Part shown: piece after piece, positions 23,727-32,429 of the stretch
Position numbering within the stretch: the stretch's first letter is position 1
How the letters are laid out: every line of letters begins with the position of its first letter
Source of the DNA: Thermoplasmata archaeon
GTDB taxonomy: Archaea; Thermoplasmatota; Thermoplasmata; Methanomassiliicoccales; Methanomethylophilaceae
Direction: 5' to 3'
Assembly (NCBI GenBank): GCA_015063125.1
Contig: SUTB01000001.1
Span: 682,001-746,000 of the forward strand
Length of the DNA stretch: 64,000 bases
Made by a program: the position numbers and the translations under genes
The notes under the pieces: generated by a model
What the model was told of the DNA's origin: nothing
The model's database searches: none
Seen by the model: only the letters and a program-made list of their open reading frames with translations

Positions 23727-25246
23727 AAATCCATCTCCCTAATGTAGACGACGTCATCGTCGTTCAGGTCCTTCATGAGCCTGTCGAGGTCGTCTTCGAA
23801 TCTTCCTATGATGTTTGTTCCGTAAGGCTCCTCGCCGGTCGGACCGTGCTCCTTGCTGTCCTCCAGCCTGATTCCCATCAGACCGTGGTAGGGCCTGGCC
23901 TGGTTGGTGATACCGATGTCACCGCGCTTGCACTTCTTGAACTGCTTATCGTGGGGGACGATGTCCTTTCCTTTCATCTCGTCTCCGTAGAAGGTGACCA
24001 TCGGCAAGCCCTCGAAGGTGAACTGGACCTTCATGGAGCCGATCGGCTTGTGGCTGAGTCCGGTGATCTTCCTGAAGTAGTGGACGCTCCTTGGATCCTC
24101 CTGCTGCTCCAGCTTGATCTTGAACACGCGGTCCTTGGGAACTCCCATGATCTCGGCCTTGGCGTCTGCCAGGGCGGTGACGGTCCTCTCGGGCGTCTGC
24201 TCCACGACGATGGCATCGTCTGATGTGTCCCCGGTCCTGGTGACCTTGATTCCAGCCGCCTTGAGGAACTCCTCTCCTTCCTTCATCGTCATTCCTACTG
24301 CCAGTGTCCTGGGCGGGTTGGTGGCGATGGTGAAGATGTCGTCCTTCTTCGCATACTCGATGATTGCGAGTCCGTTGGTGACCTGTCCGGCGATGTTGTG
24401 CGATACGGACTGCTGCCTGCGGTCCTTGAGGACGTACAGCCTTCCCTGTCCGACGCCTTCGGACCTAACCGCGACGCATCCCTTGTCCCTGACACCGCTG
24501 TCCTCCGGAGGGATCTCGACGTCGAGGTCTTCGGAACATGCGATGTAGCTTCCGGTCACGTCCGTGGCCTTCATGTATCCTTTCGATGAGAGCACCAGGA
24601 TGTGCTCTGCGGATGCGGGCGACTTCTTGTCCAGGTCTATGGAGACCATGGTCTCGATCTTGTAGCCGTCCTCCAGCTTGTAGCCCAGGTCCTTGGTGAC
24701 TATGACGTTCTCGGTGCTGATCTCCGACATCATGGGGCGGACGGTCATGATCTCGTCGCCCTCCCTGAACTTGTCCAGCAGATGCCTTCCGACCGTGATC
24801 CTTCCGATGACCGCCTTTCCGGCACCGTAAGTGCCCTTGTGGTTGTCCTTGGCGATCATCATGTATGTCGTGCTGCTGTCGAATCCTCCCAACGAGAGGA
24901 AGCAGTCGTACATCCTGTATCCGTGCTCCGACCTGTCCACCTTCAGCTCGGTCGGGAAAGAACCGAAAGCTGCGATGTTGTGGGTGATCCACCTGGCCGT
25001 GACTCCCTGCATGTTTGTGGACACCAGTGTCTTCCACAACCTGGCCTCTGGGGTGTCGTTCAGGTGCATCACGACCGTACCGCGGTTGGTGACGATCTCG
25101 AAGTCGCTGGTCTCCTGGACCAGCTTCTCCTCCGACAGGTGAACTGCTATGAGCGTGTCCTTGTAGTACGGCTCGTCGGCGATGGCGCTCTTCAAAGTGG
25201 CTCCCTTCTTGAGCTCCTTGGTCTTGCCGTTCACGATTACCTTCAT
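23723..25246 (-). CDS. mmp3: Methanogenesis marker protein 3
   Basis: This 507-residue member of the UPF0288/marker 3 family starts [19 protein letters not shown] with a beta-grasp/ubiquitin-like look. Later segments (RPMMSEISTENVIVTKDLGY and the cyclophilin-like TPEARLWKTLVSTNM and TITNQAR-type loops) suggest several beta-rich domains; the family is often annotated as a putative cyclophilin/peptidyl-prolyl isomerase relative. It is conserved with atwA and mcrC across methanogens. The start overlaps the mcrC stop (TGATG). Confidence 0.86.
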   Translation of the reverse strand: MKVIVNGKTKELKKGATLKSAIADEPYYKDTLIAVHLSEEKLVQETSDFEIVTNRGTVVMHLNDTPEARLWKTLVSTNMQGVTARWITHNIAAFGSFPTELKVDRSEHGYRMYDCFLSLGGFDSSTTYMMIAKDNHKGTYGAGKAVIGRITVGRHLLDKFREGDEIMTVRPMMSEISTENVIVTKDLGYKLEDGYKIETMVSIDLDKKSPASAEHILVLSSKGYMKATDVTGSYIACSEDLDVEIPPEDSGVRDKGCVAVRSEGVGQGRLYVLKDRRQQSVSHNIAGQVTNGLAIIEYAKKDDIFTIATNPPRTLAVGMTMKEGEEFLKAAGIKVTRTGDTSDDAIVVEQTPERTVTALADAKAEIMGVPKDRVFKIKLEQQEDPRSVHYFRKITGLSHKPIGSMKVQFTFEGLPMVTFYGDEMKGKDIVPHDKQFKKCKRGDIGITNQARPYHGLMGIRLEDSKEHGPTGEEPYGTNIIGRFEDDLDRLMKDLNDDDVVYIREMDL

Positions 25247-25869
25247 CAGTGCTCACGCTCCGGTAGCATCGACTGTACCTTGGAAACGATCTCGTCCAGC
25301 TTGTCCTGGGAACATGTTACTCCCCTGACCACGCCGTTGACGATCTCGACGATCGTTCCCTTCGTGTCTATCTTGTCCTCTGGGGGCATGACCATCTTGG
25401 TCTTCACCCCTACGGATGCGAAATCCTCGTAGTCCACGGGACACTGCGCGACGATGATAGCGGGGATGTCCACGTTCCTGAGGATCAACCTTGCTTTGTA
25501 GATGATGTGCATGCGGACGTTGCCGAGATGGATCAGGGCTACCTTGAACTGCTGTATCCTCTCCACCTCGATGGGGTCCAGTCCGAAGTAGCTTCCCGTC
25601 GTCATGTCGGGCGCGTCTGCGGGAACTCCGGATCCTGCGTTGACCACCATGACACTCGTGTCGATACCTTCCTCGCGGAGGGCGTATGTGATCTCGCACA
25701 CGGGCTTGGTGATGTGCCTCCTGCTGGGGCCCATAGCGATAGCTATTACATCCTTGCCGGACTCGGAAAGGGTCGCCCTTGCGGCCAGACCTCCTCCGGC
25801 CCCCAGACCCATCGACTCCCTGCACTCTACGAAGCTGAGATGTCTTCCCATCTTCTGCTTCATGATCAT
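25246..25869 (-). CDS. mcrC: McrC, methyl-coenzyme M reductase accessory protein
   Basis: A 207-residue protein beginning [20 protein letters not shown], with [17 protein letters not shown] and [18 protein letters not shown] as family signatures. McrC is part of the ATP-dependent activation complex that reduces the nickel of F430 to Ni(I). In many methanogens it lies inside the mcr operon. Here it lies between atwA and mmp3, and the mcr operon lacks it. The ATG at 25869 overlaps the atwA stop (ATGA); ATG codons two and six codons in are possible alternatives. Confidence 0.92.
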   Translation of the reverse strand: MIMKQKMGRHLSFVECRESMGLGAGGGLAARATLSESGKDVIAIAMGPSRRHITKPVCEITYALREEGIDTSVMVVNAGSGVPADAPDMTTGSYFGLDPIEVERIQQFKVALIHLGNVRMHIIYKARLILRNVDIPAIIVAQCPVDYEDFASVGVKTKMVMPPEDKIDTKGTIVEIVNGVVRGVTCSQDKLDEIVSKVQSMLPEREH

Positions 25870-27473
25870 TCACCTTCTGGAACCGGCTCCTTCTCGAATG
25901 ATTCGAGGATCTCCTTGGGATCTCCGATGGCCATGACCTTTCCGTTCTTCATGAACGCAGCGCGGTCACAGCAGTTGAGGACGAAGTCCATGTCGTGGCT
26001 GACGACCACGAATGTCTCTCCCAGTGTGTCCCTGGCCCTGATCACTGACTTCGCGATGATGGTCTTGGTGATGGGGTCCATGGTTCCTGTGGGCTCGTCC
26101 AGAATGATGATACGGGGCTCCTTGATGAGCACCTGTGCGAACGCGATCCTCTGACATTCTCCCACAGACAGGGAGTCGGGGTACGAGTAGAGGATCTTCT
26201 CGATGTCGCTCTTGGGGAATCCGACGCTGATGAGAACCTGGATGGCCTTGACTTTGGCCAGCTCTGCGGGCATCTTCATTCCGATGCATGTGCTCAGGTT
26301 CTGCAGGACGGTGTCGAACGGGTAGAGCGTGTACTCCTGGTGGAGGAATCCTATGTAGGGGGTTGCCCTTCCCTTACCCATGTATCCCTCCTCGGACATG
26401 TTGACCCAATCCTCTCCGATCCTGACCTTGACCTCTCCGCCGGTTGCGGGGGACATCCCTGCGATCATACGGGATGTTGTGGTCTTTCCGGCTCCGGAGT
26501 AACCGACCAGGGCGAAGATCTCCTTCTCCTTGATGTCCAGGTTGATTCCGTCGACGGCCTTGACGACTCCTCTGACAACAGAGAAGTAGTGCTTCTTGGC
26601 ATCGTTGCAGACGATCAGGGAATCACCCACAGTGGTGTGGCTGGACTTCTCGAAGTGGTAGTCCTTCATGAATGCCTCGGAGATCTCCTTGGGGCTGCCC
26701 TGCATCTTCACGTTTCCGGCGTCCAGCAGAATGGCCTCGTCCGCCATCCTCTCGATGGCCTCGGGCCAGTGGGATGCGAACACCATTGCGATGCCGTTGC
26801 TCTTGACGTAGTCGATGAGTCCCTTGTGGACTGTCTCGGCTGTTGTAGGGTCCAGTGTTCCCGTGGGCTCGTCTGCGAGGAAGAACAGGGGCTTCTTCGC
26901 CAGCTGCCTTGCCATGACGACACGCTGCTTCTCTCCTCCGGAGAGGTCCCTTGCGATGTGGGTTGTCCTGTGCGTCATATCGACGAGTTCGAGCATCTCG
27001 ATTGCGCGCTTGATCCTGTCATCACCCTTGACGTCCTCGGGGATAGCCTCCATGACGTTCTCGATGACGGACATGTCACCGAAGAGGGCGAATGTCCTCT
27101 GGAGCATGATCGAGATGCGTCCCTTGATCTCCTGTCTGAGGGGGTCGTCCTGCTTGAGGGACCAGAAGTCGATCGACTTCGTGTCTGTAGCACCGCCGCA
27201 CTTCGTACAGGGTGCTCCCTTGTATGGGAGGTCCAGGTTTCCGCATTTTTTACACTGGTTGAGGTTGTAGATCACACGTCCGGAATCGGGCTTGTAATCA
27301 TCGTTTCCCCTGAGAATATGGATGAGAACGCTCTTTCCCGCAGCGCTCTTTCCTATCAATCCCATGATTTTTCCAGTAGTTAACTTCGCACTTACATTGT
27401 TGAGAGTGACACGACCGTCGAAGGTCTTGGTCACGTTCTCGATAACCAGAAGTTCTACCGACTCTTGAGCCAT
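25866..27473 (-). CDS. atwA: AtwA (component A2), ATP carrier for methyl-CoM reductase activation
   Basis: AtwA is a soluble ABC-type protein that supplies ATP for Mcr activation. The 535 residues hold two nucleotide-binding domains. Domain 1 has Walker [14 protein letters not shown], signature [16 protein letters not shown] and Walker [15 protein letters not shown]. Domain 2 has Walker [16 protein letters not shown], signature [15 protein letters not shown] and Walker [14 protein letters not shown]. Between Walker A and the Q-loop of domain 1 is a zinc-ribbon-like insert ([20 protein letters not shown]). It is the first gene of the eight-kilobase marker operon and is divergent from the DUF4443/DUF2111 regulator at 27601. 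Confidence 0.95.
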   Translation of the reverse strand: MAQESVELLVIENVTKTFDGRVTLNNVSAKLTTGKIMGLIGKSAAGKSVLIHILRGNDDYKPDSGRVIYNLNQCKKCGNLDLPYKGAPCTKCGGATDTKSIDFWSLKQDDPLRQEIKGRISIMLQRTFALFGDMSVIENVMEAIPEDVKGDDRIKRAIEMLELVDMTHRTTHIARDLSGGEKQRVVMARQLAKKPLFFLADEPTGTLDPTTAETVHKGLIDYVKSNGIAMVFASHWPEAIERMADEAILLDAGNVKMQGSPKEISEAFMKDYHFEKSSHTTVGDSLIVCNDAKKHYFSVVRGVVKAVDGINLDIKEKEIFALVGYSGAGKTTTSRMIAGMSPATGGEVKVRIGEDWVNMSEEGYMGKGRATPYIGFLHQEYTLYPFDTVLQNLSTCIGMKMPAELAKVKAIQVLISVGFPKSDIEKILYSYPDSLSVGECQRIAFAQVLIKEPRIIILDEPTGTMDPITKTIIAKSVIRARDTLGETFVVVSHDMDFVLNCCDRAAFMKNGKVMAIGDPKEILESFEKEPVPEGE

Positions 27474-27600
27474 AGCGCTGGTTACTCGTTCCGACCATAT
27501 ATAGTCGCGCTCGTTAATTTAAAAACTATGGAAGCCGAGCATGAAGTTGGATGGATGCATCGTAAAAGCATTTTTAAATTGGATACAAGATTCATCCATC
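27474..27600. promoter_or_regulatory. Divergent promoter region between atwA and the DUF4443/DUF2111 gene
   Basis: This 127-base spacer serves two directions. On the plus strand TTTTTAAATT (27569-27578) lies about 25-30 bases before ATG 27601, giving a leaderless start. On the minus strand the atwA promoter lies in the AT-rich TTAATTTAAAAAC area. GTTGGATGGATGCATC near 27546 partly resembles the TTGGATGTATCC motif found beside mtmC and mcr. Confidence 0.5.
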
Positions 27601-28554
27601 ATGATCTCCAGCAGCTCAAGGGTCGGCGGCCCTATTCCGAAATTCAATGATTATCACATCTGGAAGACGTTGTACTACCTCGACAACGAGGAAGCAATCG
27701 GAAGGAAGAAGCTGTCATCGCTGCTGGATATCGGAGAAGGAAGCACCAGGACTATTATCGCCCTGCTCCAGACCCATGGGATCATCAGCATCAACAAGAG
27801 CGGAATCATACTGACCAGCTCCGGAATGGATCTGAAGAAGAAGACACGTATGGACCTTGGACCCATAACCATCAAGGACCTCACCATAGGCGAATACAAC
27901 GTAGCCGTGAGGATCCCCAGAACTGCTCACATGGTATCATTCGGATGCGAGGAGAGGGACAAGGCTATCGAGGCCGGGGCCACTGGTGCGACCACGCTGG
28001 TGTTCACCGACGGGAAGCTTATGTTCCCTGGTTCAGAGTATCTTGTCGATCCGACCACTGAGAATGAGATCAAATCGGTCTTCAACCTGAAGAACGAGGA
28101 TGTCGTCGTGATAGGAACCGGAAAGACGATGCAATCTGCAGAGATCGGTGCCGTCATTGCGGGAATTAACATCATGGGCGGATTGAAACTCGCCCGCGGA
28201 ATTAAGGATGTCATCTCCCCCAGGAGCGACAATTCCGAACTTCTGTCGCTGGCCTTCGCCATCCATGACCTCGTCGGTGGTCTGCCGGTATGCGCAAAGA
28301 ACAGGGACAACCTCGGAGTTAGGATCGAGAACGGTGCGGTCATAGACAACGCATACACCGGTGAGGTCCTCGAGGAGGTCATCAGAAGCGGAACGACCAT
28401 CAGGAGGGTCGCCACATCCGGACCCTACAAGGGTATCAGAGTAATCGTTACTCCGATAGAACTCGATAACCGCACCATAGCTGTGATCGGCGTGGTGGAC
28501 ATACGCTCGATGGCAGGCGTTGACAATCTGATCAGACTCAATGAGGATGAGTAA
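27601..28554 (+). CDS. Winged-helix DUF4443 domain fused to DUF2111, putative regulator
   Basis: Residues about 10-75 form a winged helix (FNDYHIWKTLYYLDNEEAIG, IGEGSTRTIIALLQTHGIIS) of the DUF4443 type. The middle (about 80-190) is the alpha/beta part of that family. The C-terminal 120 residues (LAFAIHDLVGGLPVCAKNRD, GPYKGIRVIVTPIE, IAVIGVVDIRSM) match DUF2111, a methanogen-associated domain. It is 317 residues from ATG 27601, which the TATA spacing supports; an upstream ATG at 27541 is rejected. Its divergence from atwA suggests that it senses some state and controls the Mcr-activation operon. That is inference. A shorter paralogue lies at 53827. Confidence 0.8.
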   Translation: MISSSSRVGGPIPKFNDYHIWKTLYYLDNEEAIGRKKLSSLLDIGEGSTRTIIALLQTHGIISINKSGIILTSSGMDLKKKTRMDLGPITIKDLTIGEYNVAVRIPRTAHMVSFGCEERDKAIEAGATGATTLVFTDGKLMFPGSEYLVDPTTENEIKSVFNLKNEDVVVIGTGKTMQSAEIGAVIAGINIMGGLKLARGIKDVISPRSDNSELLSLAFAIHDLVGGLPVCAKNRDNLGVRIENGAVIDNAYTGEVLEEVIRSGTTIRRVATSGPYKGIRVIVTPIELDNRTIAVIGVVDIRSMAGVDNLIRLNEDE

Positions 28555-28584
28555 GTGCCAGATGCACGAATGAGGTGTGAAGAA

Positions 28585-29142
28585 ATGGCAAAAGATTTGG
28601 ATGCAGGACTCGATAAACCGCTGGAGATCGTCCGCGGTCTCAAGGGTGTAAAATGGGCATTCTACCTTGACAGAGAGATATTAGAGAAGCTCAGGGTCGA
28701 GGAATCCACAGTCAGGTCCATGGGGAGCATCCCTGTTGACAATCAGGGCTTCCTCCAGGCATTGGATAGGGATGCAGTAATCTGTATTGTGAAGGACCCC
28801 AGGTTCAGACCCCCGCCGGAACCCACAGTCATCCTTGTCGGAGCTAACGGCAATCTGCTCGGCGAAGAGGTGTTCCCCTTCACCATGCACAAGTACGACG
28901 GCCGCAACGACATCGTTTGGATGGGTGACGGATTCGTCTGTTTCCTCGGAGTCGAGGCAGGAGGATCCGAGCAGTTCGTCATGCCCCCGGTATCGTTCCC
29001 TGAACTTAACGAGAGTAACGGATGCAAGGACGTCATCTCATGCAGCCCAGCGCCTACCAGCGACAAGATGATGAGACTCTATTACGGCCTCGATGACGAC
29101 TCCAGATACGCATCAGTTCTCGTAGCGTTCAACAGGATCTGA
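28585..29142 (+). CDS. Conserved hypothetical protein, 185 residues, downstream of the DUF4443/DUF2111 gene
   Basis: I do not recognise a family. It is soluble, without membrane segments, with a PPPEPTVILVGANGNLLGEE loop and Gly-rich strands (WMGDGFVCFLGVEAGGSEQF). The start ATG at 28585 follows GAGGTG at good spacing and lies 30 bases after the preceding stop; upstream in-frame starts (28555, 28570) are less well placed. It probably shares the transcript with the regulator and ends at a clear terminator. Confidence 0.7.
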   Translation: MAKDLDAGLDKPLEIVRGLKGVKWAFYLDREILEKLRVEESTVRSMGSIPVDNQGFLQALDRDAVICIVKDPRFRPPPEPTVILVGANGNLLGEEVFPFTMHKYDGRNDIVWMGDGFVCFLGVEAGGSEQFVMPPVSFPELNESNGCKDVISCSPAPTSDKMMRLYYGLDDDSRYASVLVAFNRI

Positions 29143-29155
29143 AAACAATCCTTAC

Positions 29156-29169
29156 GTCCCTTCGGGGAC
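29156..29169 (+). terminator. Terminator after the 28585 gene
   Basis: Stem GTCCC/GGGAC with the very stable TTCG loop, 13 bases after the stop, followed by a T-rich tract with TTTGTTTTTT. Confidence 0.75.
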
Positions 29170-29239
29170 GATCATCTCTTTGTTTTTTAATCGGCATCAA
29201 CCGGGTCATTTTCTAAAAATCACAATAAAAAAATAAGGT

Positions 29240-29257
29240 ACCTCCCCGAAGGGAGGT
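29240..29257 (-). terminator. Terminator of the mcr operon
   Basis: On the minus strand stem ACCTCCC/GGGAGGT (loop TTCG-like on that strand) lies 18 bases after the DUF2098 stop and is followed by TTATTTTTTTATT. It faces the plus-strand terminator at 29156, so the two transcription units are insulated from each other. Confidence 0.8.
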
Positions 29258-29275
29258 AAATGGTTTCAGGATGGA

Positions 29276-29551
29276 TCATCCGCCTCCTGAGGGCATCATC
29301 TCCGATATGTCGACCTCTTGAGTCTCCCTCTTGATGTCTTCAATGGATTTCATGCCCCTCTCGAAGGACGAACGCTCCTTGAATGAGACCTCGATGTACT
29401 CCGACGGATCTGCCGGGACAAGATTTACCGCGTCGTAGTACAGGTCAGTGTAATCCAGTCTAACCCAGGTTACTCCGTCCTTCTCCTTGATGTCGGTGAT
29501 CTTGCCGACGGTCGAGGTCGGCATGTACTTCACGAGGTCCCCGTTCTCCAA
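29276..29551 (-). CDS. DUF2098 family protein, last gene of the mcr transcript
   Basis: A 91-residue protein reading LENGDLVKYMPTSTVGKITD at its start, the pattern of the methanogen DUF2098 family (small SH3-like beta barrel: short strands around GKITDIKEKDGVTWVRLDY). No ATG is available in frame downstream of the mcrA stop. TTG 29551, four bases after that stop and preceded by AAGGGATG, is the best start; an extended frame reaching back into mcrA is rejected. Being on the mcr transcript suggests a role in the enzyme's synthesis or assembly, but this is not established. Confidence 0.72.
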   Translation of the reverse strand: MENGDLVKYMPTSTVGKITDIKEKDGVTWVRLDYTDLYYDAVNLVPADPSEYIEVSFKERSSFERGMKSIEDIKRETQEVDISEMMPSGGG

Positions 29552-29555
29552 GTGA

Positions 29556-31214
29556 TCATCCCTTGATGACTGCGGATCTCTCTCCGGCAGGCTGGAATTC
29601 CCTGAGGGCTCCACGGCCGATCTCCTTCGTGACGTTGGCGAAGTCGAAGACCAGTGCGGGATCTGCGAATGCGACACGTACGTAGGGGTTGGCGGTCCAT
29701 GCGTCCTTCCTTGCAGCGTGGGCTGCCTTGGGGATTCCGGTGTATCCGGAAAGGTGACCGACGTTCATTGCGTAGTTGGGGTAGTTGGGTCCACGTACCT
29801 CTGCGGGCAGTCCCTCATCGGACCTGTACGCGAAGGAGTTGGCGGATCCACACTGGTCCTGCAGGTCGAATCCGTAGAATCCGAGCCTTCCGGTCCTCTC
29901 CTTGTGCTGGAGCATGGACAGGTACCAGCAGTTCAGACCGCAGTCTGCAACTCCGGTTGCCATGGATCCGGCGACTCCGGTTGCTGCTGCAGCGACTGTT
30001 GCCCTCTGGGATCCACCGAAGTGAGCCTCCATGATGGCGGGGTACTTCTCGTACATCTCGAGAGCGTACGAGTTGATGTCGTCTCCGAGCTTCATGAGCT
30101 TGTCCATGTCCTTGGGGTCGAGTTTGCACAGGCCGCCATACTTGGACTTGATCTGGTCGATTGCGTAGTAGACGTAATCCTCGAGGATGTTGTCGGTGTA
30201 TGCAGCGGTTGCATACTGTGTGAATCCGACTCCTCCGGACATGTATCCACCGAGGTAGACCTGGTCGAAGACTGCTGCTCCGAGTGCGACTGCCTCGAGA
30301 GCTGCACGGCCGGGGTCGTCAGGGTAGACACGGTCAGACTGTACCATGTCGGCCATGAATCCGAAGGGGATTCCTCCGGGCTCGTTGGGTCCCCTTGCAC
30401 GCCTTGCGGGCATCATGGTTCCCATGTTGATCGAAAGGTGCTTTGCAGAGTATGCGAAGTCTGCGATTGCTGCCTCTCCTGCTGCGAGTTTGTAGGAGGA
30501 GATGAAAGCCATGGAGATCTGCATTGCTGCGTGCCTGGATGTGGTTGCTCCATCCATGATCCTTCCACAGATTGTGGGGACACGGACAGCCTGCATCAGG
30601 GTCTTTCCGATTGCCTTCTTCAGCTGTTCTGCCTGGTCCTTGGGGAAGAGCTTGTTGATGTCGATGACGAATCTCTTGTCGATCTCATCAATGAGCTCGT
30701 CGTCTCCGGAGTAGACCTTGACGTACGAGTCGTATGCGAGGGCGGGGTTGATCTCAGCCATGTGCTCCTGAACGACTGCTCCTCCAGGCATTGTGTGGTT
30801 GACGGTCTCGAGGTAAGCGTTGATTGTCTCAGGTGTTACCTCTTTTCCGAGCCTTCTCTCGATAGTCTGGTGGGGGGAGTCGAGTCCGACGAGGACTGTC
30901 CTCCTGATGTCGTCCCATGCCTGCTGGATGGCTGTGTTGTTCACACAGTGCAGGTCATCTGCCTCTGCGTAGATGTCAGTGTGGGACAGCTGGTAGGGCA
31001 TCCAGGACCTCTGTCCGAGGGGAACTCCGATGTCCTCGTTGAGCATGGGGATTCCACGCTTCTTGGCGATTGCCTGTGCTGTCTTCTGGAACTCGACTTT
31101 GGACTTGGACTGTTTCCATCCACCAAAGCAGTAGTATTTGGTGGAGATGTCAGTGGGTTCCTCTTTGAACTTCTTCTTACATGCATCCATGAATAACTTC
31201 TGTTTTGTTGCCAT
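29556..31214 (-). CDS. mcrA: Methyl-coenzyme M reductase alpha subunit
   Basis: McrA is the catalytic subunit that reduces methyl-CoM with coenzyme B to methane, using nickel F430. The 552-residue product has the expected modified-residue and active-site regions: [20 protein letters not shown] (methyl-Arg region), [16 protein letters not shown] (tyrosine near F430) and [15 protein letters not shown] (thioglycine region, the presumed YcaO target). The start is ATG 31214 with AAGGAGTGA at good spacing; a GTG three codons upstream is not needed. It follows mcrG after five bases. Base composition and codon use look like those of the highly expressed genes around it. Confidence 0.98.
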   Translation of the reverse strand: MATKQKLFMDACKKKFKEEPTDISTKYYCFGGWKQSKSKVEFQKTAQAIAKKRGIPMLNEDIGVPLGQRSWMPYQLSHTDIYAEADDLHCVNNTAIQQAWDDIRRTVLVGLDSPHQTIERRLGKEVTPETINAYLETVNHTMPGGAVVQEHMAEINPALAYDSYVKVYSGDDELIDEIDKRFVIDINKLFPKDQAEQLKKAIGKTLMQAVRVPTICGRIMDGATTSRHAAMQISMAFISSYKLAAGEAAIADFAYSAKHLSINMGTMMPARRARGPNEPGGIPFGFMADMVQSDRVYPDDPGRAALEAVALGAAVFDQVYLGGYMSGGVGFTQYATAAYTDNILEDYVYYAIDQIKSKYGGLCKLDPKDMDKLMKLGDDINSYALEMYEKYPAIMEAHFGGSQRATVAAAATGVAGSMATGVADCGLNCWYLSMLQHKERTGRLGFYGFDLQDQCGSANSFAYRSDEGLPAEVRGPNYPNYAMNVGHLSGYTGIPKAAHAARKDAWTANPYVRVAFADPALVFDFANVTKEIGRGALREFQPAGERSAVIKG

Positions 31215-31219
31215 GTAAA

Positions 31220-31990
31220 TCACTCCTTAAATGCCCAAGGCTGGTAACCGCCGAGTGTCCTCAGCTTGTGGATCCTGAGTCCGTACATGGTTACTTCCTT
31301 GTCGTCTCTCATGTCGACGCCGTCTGCTCTGAAGATTGTTGTCCTCTTCTTGAGGTCAGCGGCTGCTGCGGGCTTTCCGACGGAGATCTTCCTGTCGAGG
31401 GGGATTGCGACCTGGTCCTTGACGTAGACGACTTCCTTCTTCTTTGCGTCCCACTGGTACCTCTGCCATCCGTCGAACATCAGTCCGTTCTCATCGAGAC
31501 GGCATGCGTGTCCGTGAACGGTTGCTCCCCTGATTCCTGTAAGGGCGGGGTCAAAGGTCTCGTTGTCGATCATTTCTTTTGCCATGACCTCGAGGTTCCT
31601 CTCACGGACCTCGATGATCTGCCTTCCGGAAAGTGTTCCGGTGTCGACTCCTCTGTACCTGGAGAGGTACATCCATGCCCTCTGATAGGGGGAGATGGGT
31701 GCGAAGTAGACTGAATCTGTGAACTGGATGTACCTGATACGGTCACCGGTCTTTGCTCCCTCGATGGGGACGACGAGCTTCCTGATCGGGCACTCGGGCT
31801 CCTTGCCCTCCTGGATTGGGGGGTGGATGGACTTGTAGTCCTCTCCGGGGTTCCTGTGTCCCATGATCCTGATGACATCGTCCATAGGAACGTCGCGGAG
31901 CTTCTTCAATTTGACTTTGGGATCCATGTATCTGCGCCTGTTCTTGGCAGGTGTTGAGTTACCGGGATAGAACTGTCTCTTGTATGCCAT
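31220..31990 (-). CDS. mcrG: Methyl-coenzyme M reductase gamma subunit
   Basis: A 256-residue structural subunit of Mcr. Signature stretches are [19 protein letters not shown] at the start and [20 protein letters not shown] in the middle, ending with [12 protein letters not shown]. The ATG at 31990 lies one base after the mcrD stop and uses AGGAGTGA within mcrD as ribosome site; the long upstream frame is an mcrD shadow. Gene order is mcrB-mcrD-mcrG-mcrA. Confidence 0.97.
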   Translation of the reverse strand: MAYKRQFYPGNSTPAKNRRRYMDPKVKLKKLRDVPMDDVIRIMGHRNPGEDYKSIHPPIQEGKEPECPIRKLVVPIEGAKTGDRIRYIQFTDSVYFAPISPYQRAWMYLSRYRGVDTGTLSGRQIIEVRERNLEVMAKEMIDNETFDPALTGIRGATVHGHACRLDENGLMFDGWQRYQWDAKKKEVVYVKDQVAIPLDRKISVGKPAAAADLKKRTTIFRADGVDMRDDKEVTMYGLRIHKLRTLGGYQPWAFKE

Positions 31991-31991
31991 T

Positions 31992-32420
31992 TTATTCACT
32001 CCTATAATCATGAAGTGTGGGCTTGTATTTCGTGTATCTACCGACGTTGAGAACGTAACCGAACTCGATGCATTGATTGCACGCGCTCTCGATCTCTTCC
32101 AGCTTGGCGTCGAGTTCATCCTCGTCCTCCACCTCGAGCTCGATGTAAAGAGCACCGACGAGGTAACGGAGTTCGACCTCACGGCCGTTGACGTTGATGA
32201 TCCTGCGCTCCGAATGATTGTTGGGAAGTCCCTTACCAGGTCCGCTGTTGATTGTCTTCGGAATGCTCTCACCGGTCATCTGAATCTGCCTGATGCCATC
32301 GATGACATCGAGCTTGTTCAGGAGTACTTCCGTGGTTTCTGCACTCAGAAGGCGGTTGGTGATGATCTGTACTTCCGGGAGCGGAGCGCCCGCGTAATCT
32401 GATGGAGGGTTAGATACCAT
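31992..32420 (-). CDS. mcrD: McrD, methyl-coenzyme M reductase operon protein
   Basis: A 142-residue accessory protein, not part of the purified enzyme. Work on other methanogens implies a role in Mcr maturation or F430 delivery. Family features are PEVQIITNRLLSAETTEVLL near the start, the GPGKGLPNNHSERRII loop and the C-terminal INVGRYTKYKPTL-like region. It is the second gene of the mcr operon, nine bases after mcrB and one base before mcrG. Confidence 0.94.
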   Translation of the reverse strand: MVSNPPSDYAGAPLPEVQIITNRLLSAETTEVLLNKLDVIDGIRQIQMTGESIPKTINSGPGKGLPNNHSERRIINVNGREVELRYLVGALYIELEVEDEDELDAKLEEIESACNQCIEFGYVLNVGRYTKYKPTLHDYRSE

Positions 32421-32429
32421 ACAAGGGCC

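Noticed and set aside
29718-31196. 492-codon plus-strand frame opposite mcrA
   Set aside because: It is the antisense shadow of mcrA, rich in Cys, Gly, Val and Ser from codon bias, with no family features.
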